Positions 43,360-53,410 of a DNA stretch of 64,000 nt are shown one piece after another. A program made the position numbers and the translations under genes. Numbering within the stretch: position 1 is the first letter of the stretch; each line of letters opens with the position of its first letter. This DNA is from Favolaschia claudopus (Eukaryota; Basidiomycota; Agaricomycetes; Agaricales; Mycenaceae): the NCBI GenBank assembly GCA_037176885.1, contig JAWWNJ010000048.1:310001-374000 (forward strand). The letters are read 5' to 3'. Under the pieces are notes generated by a model. The model saw only the letters and a program-made list of their open reading frames with translations. It ran no database searches and was not told the origin of the DNA.

Positions 43360-46300
43360 TCACTCCGTTTCACTCATTTGTTTTTCTTTCGCCAATTGTT
43401 TGGGTCCTTTGACCACAAATTCGACTGCCCCTGCTTCTAACTGATTGTGAAATTCAGCAATGTCTTCTTCAAAATCCTCCGCATCCTCTTCCGAGTCAGA
43501 TCCATTCTCTCTTCCCGAGAACATTGGCATCGCACGACGTTTTTGTCGGTCTTGGGCTGAGAAATCGTCTCTTGCATCATTGCACTCGTATCTCACGTTG
43601 AAGTTATCCATCAAAGTCAATGCCTTATTGTCGAACCCATATGAACCAAACGCTTCGTGCCAGGATTCCAGCTCGGACTTTAAATCTAGTCCGTTTCTCC
43701 AAGGCTTGAAAAGCGTCAACATCGTGCAACAGTAATGCTCTCGGTCACCTTGGTCTCGACGTGGTAAGCTACCCCCAACAAAGTTCGGTATCATTGTTAT
43801 CAGGAGTCTTCTGTCTATTTTCAGGTAGTGAGTCTTCCACAATGGATGGTCTTTTTGAAACGGCAACGCGTCACGTTCGTCTATGTCGACATATCGAGCA
43901 TTATCTTCTTTGGTCAAGTCGTCCACAATCCATGAGGGATCTTGGATCTCCCGAGCCGTCAGATTGGGGCCTGATCGCTCGATACTTTTTGCAAACTCTT
44001 CTTCCTCGGCAGCAGTCCTTTTCACGCGCTGAGCCATTTGAATGAAGTCAAATAAAGAAACGTTTTCGAGGGCGTCTGATCGGAATATGTAGTCGTCGGT
44101 GGTGGTCGTTCCGACATAACCAGACTTGCTCCGCATCAGTACGACTTTTTCAGCGTCGTTTCCTTGGACAGTTTCGCCATCATCTTGTTCCTCGACCTCA
44201 TTTTCGTCCTCTTTCCACTCCCTCTTGACCGCAGCTACGTATGATTTCCACCAGAACACCTTGAACAACATATTTGTGTAGTGATCAGGGTTATTCAATA
44301 AATATAAGGACGCCATTGGACTCCCGATTTGTAACTTCGAGGTTAACGAGTTAACCATTTGCATCAACATTAACCGAGAATTGTCTTTACTCGGTCCATT
44401 TGAACCCAGCGAAACAGTGGAGCGGTCCAAAACGGCCTTCACAGCGTTGAACATGTGGTACATCTTGAGACTTGGTTTTGTCACATAATCCGAAATATAG
44501 GCGACAACGGCTTTGATGGATGTTCCTGACAACAGACTGGTTACATCGGTATTGCATCTCAGGCAATATGTCAAGTCGGGGGTGACACAATTTATCATCG
44601 GCTCCAATTTCTTCATATGTATAGATCCGTCTTCTGAGTCAACCTCAGTTTTTGGGTACACATCTCTGGGAAATCTTGCCCCACAAGTGCCGTCTTTTCT
44701 CAAGCAACCCTTGATTTCAATCCTCATCCTAGCTCCTGGTTTCGAGGGCTTGGATAAGTCAGTTCCCCCGTATCCCCTCTTGCAGTCGTGTACATTTGAA
44801 CGCAGAATTAGATCATCCACAGTTTCAGCATGGTCTCGCCACCACTGTTGCAAATTTTGGCATACACTGCAGTTCTCATCTGAGCAATTAATGGTACACT
44901 CCGCAGGGGGAGCGGAAGGCAAAGTCTGCGTGGGGTCCGTGTATCGTACAGGAATTGGTTTGGTTTCCTCGTCCCACACAATATCATGCAGTCCCTCGCG
45001 ACGCTTTGGTCTGTACGGAACTCTTGCTTTGACCTCTGCCATGGTTCCTGTCAGAAATTCACCCACATGACACGATTCAAGATAAGCAATCATTTCTTTC
45101 TGAAAAGCGCCGTCTGGGTCCATCAATTTTTCCCTGATCTGTTGCGGGGACAATGCACCTTTTATCCATATGAGCATGTGCATATGAAGGGTAAGACGAC
45201 CTTGTTGCTCAACTGTTCCATAATATGCGTCAGTTTCACCATACAGTCCTCGATGGTTCGTTCCCACACCGAGTATGTGCCTTATAAATGCCTCGCAGAC
45301 GAAATGAAAGAAGCGCGCAGCTGCAACCGGGTTCTCTGCGATCAGCCTTAGCCGCTCATCCACACCTCTGAGCTTTGGACTGAAATTAATTTCGTTGTCC
45401 GCAAAATACAAACATAGGGGATGGTTTTTATCAACAGGCGAAAAGGTAATGAACCACGAAGGGGCACCTTTGTATGAGATTAAGGACCATACTTCATTAC
45501 GCATGTATTTCTTAGAAGTCAAGGAACCCGGGATCTCCCCTCCTACATGATCGAGATCTTCTAGAAGACGAAAACACGCGCGCTCAGCCTCCGTTTTATC
45601 TCTGATACTTTCCCCCTTTTCCAGTCTGCTTGCTACGTCAGCCAAAACATCAGAATCAATTTCCGCGAGATTTTTGGCAATGGCCTTGAAATTTTGCCGC
45701 TTCGCAAGTAAATGACTTCCTGTCCTCGCTCTCTTGATCTGGCTATCGTTGAAGGCAATCATAGGAAAGTACAAGTCAACCTGAAAGCGTTTGTCGTGGA
45801 ACAGCAACAAATTGCGCTTATGTCGTTCTTCAGATAGTTTGTTTTTATGATCTGGATGACCCAATCCACCCAATCCATACGGAAAGAGCCAGGGAAACAT
45901 CTGTGGATATAATTGTAAATTTTGATACAACGACTCAGGATTTTCTGCGTGTCCTACACCCAGAGTCTTTCCTCCTTTTTTCAGATGAGCCAGGGCCTTT
46001 GCCTTCAAAGTTTTAATATCAGTCGGATCATACTGCGCACCGCTAAGGCCTGCTACTGAAAATGAGCAAGGACCCTCGTATGTTCCTTCGTCCTCGTGGC
46101 CAGTATTGTCGACACTCATTGCCTCTGCGATTAAATTAGATTCGCCGGGAGCCGTCTCTTTCCAGTCAACGCTGCACGGAATACCTGCTTCGGGCAGAGC
46201 TGCTAGATTTTCTTCGGAGACGTTCAAAGAGTAATAGTCACTATGATTTAACTTAAGCCAATCAAGTGCATCTGCAACCCTCTGCCTCCGAACAAGCATC

Positions 46301-47943
46301 GGAGTACGAGCGTAATCAGCTTCGGTAGGCTTAGCAGAACCTAAAAACACAAACGCCAGAACCTCACTGATCTCGTCTGCCGAAGGGGGAAGGGTATGAT
46401 ACACTTTCGCGACTGGAGTCTGGAACATAATGGCGTTAGCTGTCATTTTTCCTCTTCCCGACGCCACTCTTACTACACACCTGTTATGTCGTACTTTAGA
46501 AATCAACATTTTTTCTGCGAAAGACAAGCCGCTCAACTGCCAAGGAACCTTTCCTAACCAAAGGTGATTCGCGAGGGCGTTCACAGGTATATTCCCTCTC
46601 AACAGCTTGCTCTCGCAGTCAGTGCATACGGCGTCGCAATTGTCAGCAACAACGGGCCCTTCGAGAGCACATATTGGATCAGCAGCACTCAACCTTTCTT
46701 TTCTCATTACATCGTCGACTCGCAATAAGTCCCAGTTAAACTTCACTTCAGTTTTAGGTGTCAATTCAGTATTCAAAGTCAATTGCCCGCACACAAGACA
46801 CCCTCGCTCCTCGAAACATTCCGCCGAAAAGTTCTTAGCAAATCCAGTTATGACATCATGCCTGAGGTGGTCGTCTGCCGGAGAAGGGGGGAAACTGATA
46901 TCAATATCCATAGGCTCGTCGCTATTCATCTTAGCATCCAACTCCTTTTTCCTTTTATTTTTCAACGCTGTACTGGTCTTTACATTAGATTTTCTTTGTG
47001 CAGCCCTCTGCTGACTCTTTTTCTTCCGTTTATCCTGTGTAGTCGTCTCATCGACTCGAAAAACCACAACAGCGGAATGACACCCTGTGTCTTCACAAGA
47101 ATGATCACACAAATTCTGCACTCGATCGTCAGATTTCATTTTGTCAGCGTAACGAACTTTGTGTACTCGTGCCACTAACTTAATCTGCGGTTTGGTTAGC
47201 TTCGTTGCTAAGAGTCGCAGAGGCAAAGCCACGCAAACAAGAGTCTCATCGGCTCTGATGTCGTCTGTTATATCTTTAGCAAGGCGATATGTATAGAAAG
47301 TCAGCTCAGCCGCTGTTGAGATTGGGTTCTGAGCATCTGAGATCCAAGGGTTTACTTCATGTGGAAAGAATTTCGGAGATCTGCCACCTCCAGCGAAGCT
47401 ACTGCATTTGAACGCAACCGAAGGTGAATTCTCGTTCGTCGTTGACAACGTTATTGCTAAGAGCAAGATCAAAATCACAAGAGCCCGTAATAATTTGAGA
47501 GGCAAAAAAAATGATAAGAAAATAGCGGAACGTACGTCTCTCCTATAAATGTTCTTATCTACGGGAAGCATTATACGCCAATCGTGTTTACGGGTGATAT
47601 ATCGTGCCATGCTTCTCAAAAGCCGCCTGCAACAGTTGTCAGGCTCAAAACGTCCACTCACAGAGTAGCTCATCAACATCCATCGGCGATAAGTTTTTGC
47701 AACATAGCACACAAAGTTCCATGCAGAATCAAACGGTGTTTGCACGGGAGGGCCCAAAATTTTGGGTGGAGTCGACTTGTATTTCATTTCAATTTCCATT
47801 TCAATCTGCCCGAGGGCTTTCGCGGAACAGCGTCCCGAGAGCCAAAGCTCGTTCGATCCCACAAAGTGGTCATCGTTTTGGTGGTATAGACATATGTACA
47901 GCAATGATAGGACCAGAGTCTGCACAAAATATAGGATCTTCAT
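43360..47943 (-). CDS. Helitron Rep half: DUF6570-like region and HUH endonuclease
   Basis: Open for 1527 codons. The N-terminus is doubtful: a good intron (donor at 47535, acceptor at 47457, 79 nt) lies inside the frame and creates a false hydrophobic stretch, so the true start is probably downstream or spliced. Residues about 470-620 match the region found before Rep in fungal Helitrons (PWQLSGLSFAEKMLISKVRHNRCVV, then YARTPMLVRRQRVADALDWLKLNHSDY). The Rep domain has the HUH-type motif LHMHMLIW at about residue 919 and the two-tyrosine motif in AYISDYVTK at about residue 1149. These would nick DNA and join to its 5' end. The frame ends with a single TGA at 43360-43362, immediately continued by the helicase frame. 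Confidence 0.85.
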   Translation of the reverse strand: MKILYFVQTLVLSLLYICLYHQNDDHFVGSNELWLSGRCSAKALGQIEMEIEMKYKSTPPKILGPPVQTPFDSAWNFVCYVAKTYRRWMLMSYSVSGRFEPDNCCRRLLRSMARYITRKHDWRIMLPVDKNIYRRDVRSAIFLSFFLPLKLLRALVILILLLAITLSTTNENSPSVAFKCSSFAGGGRSPKFFPHEVNPWISDAQNPISTAAELTFYTYRLAKDITDDIRADETLVCVALPLRLLATKLTKPQIKLVARVHKVRYADKMKSDDRVQNLCDHSCEDTGCHSAVVVFRVDETTTQDKRKKKSQQRAAQRKSNVKTSTALKNKRKKELDAKMNSDEPMDIDISFPPSPADDHLRHDVITGFAKNFSAECFEERGCLVCGQLTLNTELTPKTEVKFNWDLLRVDDVMRKERLSAADPICALEGPVVADNCDAVCTDCESKLLRGNIPVNALANHLWLGKVPWQLSGLSFAEKMLISKVRHNRCVVRVASGRGKMTANAIMFQTPVAKVYHTLPPSADEISEVLAFVFLGSAKPTEADYARTPMLVRRQRVADALDWLKLNHSDYYSLNVSEENLAALPEAGIPCSVDWKETAPGESNLIAEAMSVDNTGHEDEGTYEGPCSFSVAGLSGAQYDPTDIKTLKAKALAHLKKGGKTLGVGHAENPESLYQNLQLYPQMFPWLFPYGLGGLGHPDHKNKLSEERHKRNLLLFHDKRFQVDLYFPMIAFNDSQIKRARTGSHLLAKRQNFKAIAKNLAEIDSDVLADVASRLEKGESIRDKTEAERACFRLLEDLDHVGGEIPGSLTSKKYMRNEVWSLISYKGAPSWFITFSPVDKNHPLCLYFADNEINFSPKLRGVDERLRLIAENPVAAARFFHFVCEAFIRHILGVGTNHRGLYGETDAYYGTVEQQGRLTLHMHMLIWIKGALSPQQIREKLMDPDGAFQKEMIAYLESCHVGEFLTGTMAEVKARVPYRPKRREGLHDIVWDEETKPIPVRYTDPTQTLPSAPPAECTINCSDENCSVCQNLQQWWRDHAETVDDLILRSNVHDCKRGYGGTDLSKPSKPGARMRIEIKGCLRKDGTCGARFPRDVYPKTEVDSEDGSIHMKKLEPMINCVTPDLTYCLRCNTDVTSLLSGTSIKAVVAYISDYVTKPSLKMYHMFNAVKAVLDRSTVSLGSNGPSKDNSRLMLMQMVNSLTSKLQIGSPMASLYLLNNPDHYTNMLFKVFWWKSYVAAVKREWKEDENEVEEQDDGETVQGNDAEKVVLMRSKSGYVGTTTTDDYIFRSDALENVSLFDFIQMAQRVKRTAAEEEEFAKSIERSGPNLTAREIQDPSWIVDDLTKEDNARYVDIDERDALPFQKDHPLWKTHYLKIDRRLLITMIPNFVGGSLPRRDQGDREHYCCTMLTLFKPWRNGLDLKSELESWHEAFGSYGFDNKALTLMDNFNVRYECNDARDDFSAQDRQKRRAMPMFSGRENGSDSEEDAEDFEEDIAEFHNQLEAGAVEFVVKGPKQLAKEKQMSETE

Positions 47944-49351
47944 GTGGCGTCAATGTGGTCAAGAGCAAGGAGGAAAGTTGATGGCATCTTTGCGAATGAT
48001 TCCGATGATGATAGTTCGGCAGGAAAGGGCACGGAAGACGGACCGTATACCACGTGGAGATTGGCGTGTGAAACTCCCCCCAACCAAGTGCCTTTCGCTG
48101 GTAGCCAGGTGCCTTGTTTCCTCGCTTTTTGAACTCGATATTGTAGGCACTGCGCGGCATGCATGAAAGCAGATTTAGATGATACCCATGATAAAGTCAG
48201 TATCTAGAGAGAGGAACCGGTAAAGTAAGGCTGCATTTAGAATAGCATTCGCGATCACGTGATTGATAGAAAAGTCGCGTGAATTAAGTTAAACCGGAGA
48301 CGTTCGCGCCATAAACTCAATGTCGCGTGGCTGTCTCATGCTAAGTAATACGATTCAATGGGGCCGTGTAGCACTTTTTAAAGTAGAGAAGAATATTGAG
48401 TTAACTTACCTATATACAGATCAACTACGTTCAGATCTCCAGAGTATCGATTCTGCCAGTTGGGATATACAGACGAAAAAACTTTACTTAGGATAATCAA
48501 GATTAGTTATACCAGTGCTGCGGTGTTGCATTGACCATCTACATTGCCGATTTTGTATTGAGAATATATGTATTCATCCAGGTATTCGGCTACATCCCGT
48601 CTGATAACGTGGCTGATAAATTGTGTTGAACATGCTAGACCTTCTCTCTACCTACCACTGTTCTTATAGACCGGTCAGCTTCACCGATGCAATGTGAAAC
48701 TCAGACGGAGAAAATTGGTTTCAAATAATTGGCACATTTCTCCAGTCACTTTCTAGACAATTAGACGGCAGGGATTTCCCATTTCGGGCTCCGTAGTAAG
48801 TCAGTTTATACCACTCACTTTCTGTACACAGATCCTCAAAGGACCTGCTCTTGCCGTTTTCTTAATCAGACCGTATGACTTTATCCTTGTCTTCCAAAAC
48901 AGTGAATCATCAAAATCAAGCCAGTAAACATTAATATCACTCATGAAAGTGTCTCAGAAAAGCTTATACTATATACTCCACACACCGGGAAATTTCAGGC
49001 ATTTTTAAATGTGGCTTTGGGCTCAAGTAAATGAAAACAGTTTGTCGGCAGAACGATCACCTGATCATTTGATGGGCAATAGTGGCTGTGTATTGACAAG
49101 GACGTGCCCACCCAGCTATTCCACTCCTCCTCCTGCTCTACACTCAGTCCCTGGGCTCAAACTAAGACGTTAAAGGCTCATAGTGACGATGAAGGAGGAG
49201 ATTCAGTAACACGATAACCCAAATTCAGTTGAGGCACAGTGGAGCAAATAATATATGCAGTTTGGACATCGGGTGAAGTAATCACAATAATGAAAGAATA
49301 AAGATAAACGATTTCAAAAAGAAGGCCAAGCTACTGGGCTGATAGCAGATT
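47944..49351. other. Region upstream of the Helitron, no gene seen
   Basis: Short overlapping frames only. It contains the hairpin at 48015-48057 near the Helitron 5' side. 48170-49280 is AT-rich and stop-rich on both strands. Confidence 0.45.
48015..48057 (+). repeat. Conserved hairpin-like motif, Helitron-side copy
   Basis: TTCGGCAGGAAAGGGCACGG, then a block reading GAAGACGGACCGTATA in the same position as the copy at 54546-54600, then an imperfect right arm (CCACGTGG). It is the most degraded of the four copies. A shared CCGATGATGA just upstream links it to the 54.5-kb copy. Confidence 0.6.
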
Positions 49352-50688
49352 TTACGGGTTCTCCATGTTAATTTCGAAGCGGTTGAGCCAAAGAGATTCT
49401 GAAAAAGATCAGTAGAGTAGAGGCATAAACAGGAGAGCAAACTTACCGTTGTCCTCGCACACTTCATCTACGTCAATTACGTCGATAAACGCCTCACTAC
49501 GACGCAAGCGCCGATCACATCCCATTTTACCCATGCTCCATATGACTAGCCATTCTTGCTTCGTATCCGACGAATCAGTCGTCCAAGTAGGTCCAAGCAG
49601 AGCGAACGTCGAAGAAAGTTCGTCACCCGAAGTTCGAACTTTCGACGGGCAGTACAAGCTTTTCCCGCACGCTTGCTTATCGCTGTGGTAGCCGGCAACC
49701 CGAAATCCGGCAGCAGAGGATAGGCGTTTAAGCCGATCGAAGTGAATTAGTCCGTCACGATCGCCCAACCGAACAAATGGATGATTAGCGAGCGTTTCAC
49801 GGCGAAAGGTCAGGGTCGAATACGGGACGGTGATTGAAGTAGAATCGATGTGTGTGAACTCAGCAGTTGACTCCTGACGGAAGACTGCCTCTCTTGGGTT
49901 CATATCCGCGACAACTACATGCACCGCCAACGGAACGGGAAAAGATTGCTGGTCGATATGATTGAAGATAATAGTGCGCTTGACATGTGGTGCCATTTTC
50001 TCGACAACATCACCCTTGAATCAGAATCAACCGATAGAATCTTAGTACAAAGCAAGAATAACACGCACCGCTTTAAACTGCCCCGCAAGCTTGAAGAATC
50101 GCACAGCCGCTTTCTCGCAATAACTGTGCACATAGAAGTCCAAACGGCCAGTATCGATAGTCGGCCGATTGGGGAACAGAAGCGAAGTAGAAGTCAAACC
50201 GGAAACCAGGGTCTCAGTCATATCCAAAAACCATTGCACGCAATCCCATTCCAGGCCCCAAACTTCAAAAGCCTTCTTCATACGCTTCCTTGCGCGCTTT
50301 CGCGCATGATCGTGTAACCATTTAGCCGCAAGTGATATTGCTCGTAATCCCGATAGATCAAGTTGGTCAATAACCAGTAGCATGACATCCCAGTTCAAGA
50401 CGGGTGAACCGGACGAGACTTCGTCTAACCAGAAAGTCAGACATAGATTGCATGATGATATCAAGCACTCACAATTCAACGGCGCGTTCCAGTACAAAGG
50501 TCGAGTCATTTTAGAAGACAAAAACTGCTTGATGGTGGCAAACATCAACTTCGAATGGAGAGCGATACAAAAAAGCACGGTGTCGGTATATTTTGACAAA
50601 ATCGTCTTGATGAGTGGATGTACGGGGTCGAGTTTCGCAATCTCACTGACAAGGAAACCCTCCTTGAGTGATCGGTTCACGAAGGTAT
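49352..50688 (-). CDS. F-box-like protein, copy b (partial model)
   Basis: Minus-strand exons from 50688 to 50069, 50014-49447 and 49398-49352 agree in phase and end NRFEINMENP-stop. It parallels copy a: AKLDPVHPLIKTIL.. against ERLEPWKNDTQSAF, the F-box-like DVMLLVIDQLDLSGLRAISLAAKW, then LEWDCVQWFLDMTETLVSGL against LDWDNLRFALRHLGGILTGF. An upstream exon is needed, because 50688 is an acceptor side, but it is not identified with certainty; 51113-50898 is a candidate. The stretch around 50410-50455 may contain a 45-nt intron read through in frame. Function is as for copy a: possible SCF adaptor, unproven. Confidence 0.55.
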
Positions 50689-51440
50689 CTTGAGAATAAG
50701 TCAGCCTCCAATGAATCAGTAAGATAGTAACCTCAGCGCACCTCGAGTTCCCATCCCCGGAGACAGGTGAGGCAGGTTTATCGTATTTGTTGATTTCAGT
50801 CCGTCGTAGCCGCTTTTAAAGTCGCAATTCTGATTCGTACCTTCACAAGGAATATCTAGAAATGTAATGTTCACAAATAATGGGATCTCCAAACGTGTCA
50901 GACGTGTGAAGTACGAGCCAAAACATCCATCCATCCAATGTTGATTGAAACACGTCGAACGCGAACACTTCCCCAAAAGCGGTGGATCTGCATGCCACTG
51001 ATTTTCACATGCCCTTCTTTTTTCACTGCTGTCGGAACGAGCGGAGTTTGGAATCCACATGAAGTATGCCCACATTCAATCGTTTCATCTGATACTTCGG
51101 TTACGTGCACCATAACACGTCAACAACTTAGGCGTCGGGTCGGAATTACTCGGAGCGTCACAGAAAAAGTCTTTAAGTCCCAATGGCAGTGCTAACAGTC
51201 CAGGGGGGAACTTCATACCATCCCAAGAACAAATCAAGAATTCAATACGGGTACAAGGGAACAACATTCAGTAAATGATATCGTAATTAAAGCTGAACCG
51301 TAGCAGGAAGTCGGGGAGGAGGAGGGGGGGGGTGGGGTATAAAGTATGGCAGACGGTGATAGAGACTAACAGAATCTTGTACGAGTTTTGTCAGCGTCCA
51401 ATACATGTTAAAAAGCATGCACATACCATGAAACTCGAGT
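50689..51440. other. Spacer between F-box-like copy b and the TET/JBP-like gene
   Basis: A minus-strand frame at 51113-50898 (MVHVTEVSDETIECGHTSC, continuing with a basic segment) could be an upstream exon of the F-box-like gene. Splice phases were not resolved. A poly-G/GGA stretch at 51310-51333 is low complexity. Confidence 0.35.
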
Positions 51441-53410
51441 CTAAGCCCCAAAGCGCATGAAAGAATTGACACCGGTCATCCATCGAGTCCGCCTCGCACG
51501 TGCTCGGTCGGCCTGGGCTTCGGGATCGTCGCGAATCTCCTCATTGACGGTTGCGTCGCTCCGGAAGTTATTGTCCACCCAACGGAAAAGACCGGCGGCC
51601 GAAAACTGAGTAAAGGAATACCGGCGTTCTCCTTCCTGGATAGGTACATTGGAGTGGCGTAGGATAGCGGATGGGATCAGTATAGTCGATCCTGGTGGGA
51701 AGCGTATGACAAGGCCTAGATCCCAGAGGACCAAGTGGCCGCCTCGGGTAGGATCAAAGGGTCCAAGGGCGGTGATCGTACACCAGCCCCAAGCCAGGTT
51801 GAGTGTGTCGACGTGGGGATTGGTGATCGTGTTAGGGCCAAAGTTGAACGTGGCTGCGGCAAAAACAGAGTCGCGACGGAGGAAATTTCGGCGTAAGGAA
51901 TCGTGATTGCCGACCAACGCGTCGAGGGTAGTCTCGTAGAGCCGGTAGACGTCCGGATTCCAGGTGCGGAACAGCGCTTGAAGGGTTATATCAGTCGCGG
52001 TAACGTGATCACGAAACAGATGACGTACAGTTGGCAAAACCAGAAATGCGAGCGAAACAGGACATCGCAAACAGCTGATGCATGGTCCAAAGAAGGGTGG
52101 GACGAAGCCGTAGATTACCTGGGGCCTGTGACACCATGAGGATTATAATGAAAAGAAGGAAGTATGACCACGTACTTGGCGTCCGTTTCCGTAAGAAATG
52201 CCCACAGTCACCGCCGTGAAATCTCCGCGTCGTCCCGTCCGCTGGTTGGGTTGGAACGAACCTTGAGAGCGGGTTTGCTCGAGAACCTCGGCGGCTTGCT
52301 CGGTGAGCCCTAGGTACTCGGACCCGCGAGGTCTGCCGCCGAGAACGCCAATAACACGACGCTCACGGTCAACAATAGGCCGAGATGCCCTGAAGGACAA
52401 TGAGAAATCAATCACGAAAACGAATTATACACTCACTGTCCATCCCATTCGATCTCTGTCATTCCCAACACGCCCAACAACTCCGGAAGATAGTAAGCCC
52501 GAGCAGGTATGAAGGTCGAAGCTGTATCACGGACGCCGGACCAGCCAGAGGAAGTGACGACGTAGTCCGACGGAGATGTAGAGATTCGGATAGGATCGGC
52601 GCTCGCCATACGATCCCGAACGCACTTCTTGACACGAGGGCGGCTGGGCGAACGCTCGTCGTCCCGACGAGCAGCACGAGCGGCACGAGTGCGGCCACGG
52701 CGATCGACCGAAACGTCCGAAACGTCTTCCGGAGGAGAGAGACGAGGAGAACGGCGGCGAGGAGGGGAGAGGGAGCGGCTTCTCAAAAGAGAACGAACAT
52801 CGTACCGTTTTCCCTTTGAAGCTGCTCCATCCACTTCGAGATCATCCGCAACTTCCTCGTCAGAACGGTCGACTCTGCGCGAAGAGGCAATGTGCTGGAC
52901 GATGTCGAAATTGTCCAGCACGAGAGGGTCTAAATTAACTTTAGTTAGCACGGTCCGAAAAGCAAGCAAGCGAAAAATTGATAAGAAAGACACGAGTGAA
53001 TCTCGCGATGCTGAACTCCAAGGGCGGAGTAGAAAAGAAGCATCGCAGAGATGGAGAGACAAACGTGGATATAGCGGGGCAGATCCTCCAAGGGCGGAGA
53101 ATAAGGAATAAAACTATCTCCAAAGGCGGAGCATCGGGTGAATACCCCAAAGGCGGGGGGGGACAGCGTAACGCTCCAAGGGCGGAGGGACGGGGAGAAC
53201 TCCAAAGGCGGAGTGGGAGAGAAACGCTCCAAGGGCGGAGCAGTCGACGATGGCGTACAGCAAACCGATAATAAAGAGATGCGAAAGAAACACTCCAAGG
53301 GCGGAGCAGTCGATGACGGTGTACAGCAAACCGAAAAGAAAGAGATGCGAAGAGGAAAACTTACCTGAAACCAAGGGACGCGGCATTGGGTGTACGTTGT
53401 CTGGATCCAT
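51441..53410 (-). CDS. TET/JBP-like 2-oxoglutarate/Fe(II) dioxygenase (461 aa, 5 exons)
   Basis: Exons 53410-53365, 52929-52437, 52389-52176, 52125-52029 and 51976-51441 join in exact phase to 462 codons. Residues 1-160 are disordered and basic (RSLSPPRRRSPRL, RGRTRAARAARR). From about 165 the conserved fungal TET/JBP-type catalytic domain begins (LGMTEIEWDG, RPIVDRERRVIGVLGGRP, GRRGDFTAVTVGISYG). Residues 284-417 carry the core: metal ligands His338 and Asp340 in NPHVD, distal His391 in ILRHSN, and a co-substrate Arg near 402 in RYSFTQ, with WDLGLVIRFPPGSTILIPS between. All expected catalytic residues are present, so it should be active. TET/JBP enzymes oxidise the methyl group of 5-methylcytosine or thymine in DNA. 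Intron 1 (435 nt) is far longer than the others and full of a repeated palindrome. Confidence 0.85.
53016..53306 (-). repeat. Eight copies of a 14-bp palindromic motif inside intron 1
   Basis: On the coding strand the motif is CTCCGCC(C/T)TTGGAG. Copies lie at 53016-53029, 53086-53099, 53118-53131, 53145-53158, 53174-53187, 53200-53213, 53227-53240 and 53293-53306. The copy at 53145 reads CCCC..GGGG: both stem arms changed together, keeping the pairing. Spacing is irregular (about 13-57 bp). All copies are within intron 1 (52930-53364) of the TET/JBP-like gene, and I found none elsewhere in the window. Confidence 0.9.
53222..53354 (-). repeat. 66-bp tandem duplication in the same intron
   Basis: Two adjacent units of about 66 bp share the motif followed by CAGTCGA, GGCGTACAGCAAACCGA (GGTGTACAG in the second) and AAAGAGATGCGAA, with a few substitutions. 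It shows how at least one motif copy was added, by duplication of the surrounding sequence. Confidence 0.75.

Larger units (their letters stand above)
40351..47943 (-). mobile_element. Helitron (RepHel coding region)
   Basis: A rolling-circle transposon identified by the contiguous Rep (HUH endonuclease) and Pif1-like helicase coding sequence. The termini are not found: I see no convincing 5'-TC/3'-CTRR pair with terminal hairpin around either side. The conserved edge at 38748 is a candidate element end but is not canonical for Helitrons. Confidence 0.8.

Noticed and set aside
47457..47535. Transmembrane segment near the N-terminus of the Helitron Rep frame
   Set aside because: The hydrophobic text is the translation of a good GT-AG intron (GTACGT.. 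CTCTTAG), not a real protein segment.
38740..48200. Canonical Helitron ends (5'-TC and hairpin plus CTRR-3')
   Set aside because: No convincing pair was found around the RepHel gene; the conserved edge at 38748 does not read as TC or CTRR, so no terminus is claimed.
53016..53306. CRISPR-like array
   Set aside because: Repeats are only 14 bp, spacing is irregular (about 13-57 bp), the host is eukaryotic, and the array lies within a spliced intron.
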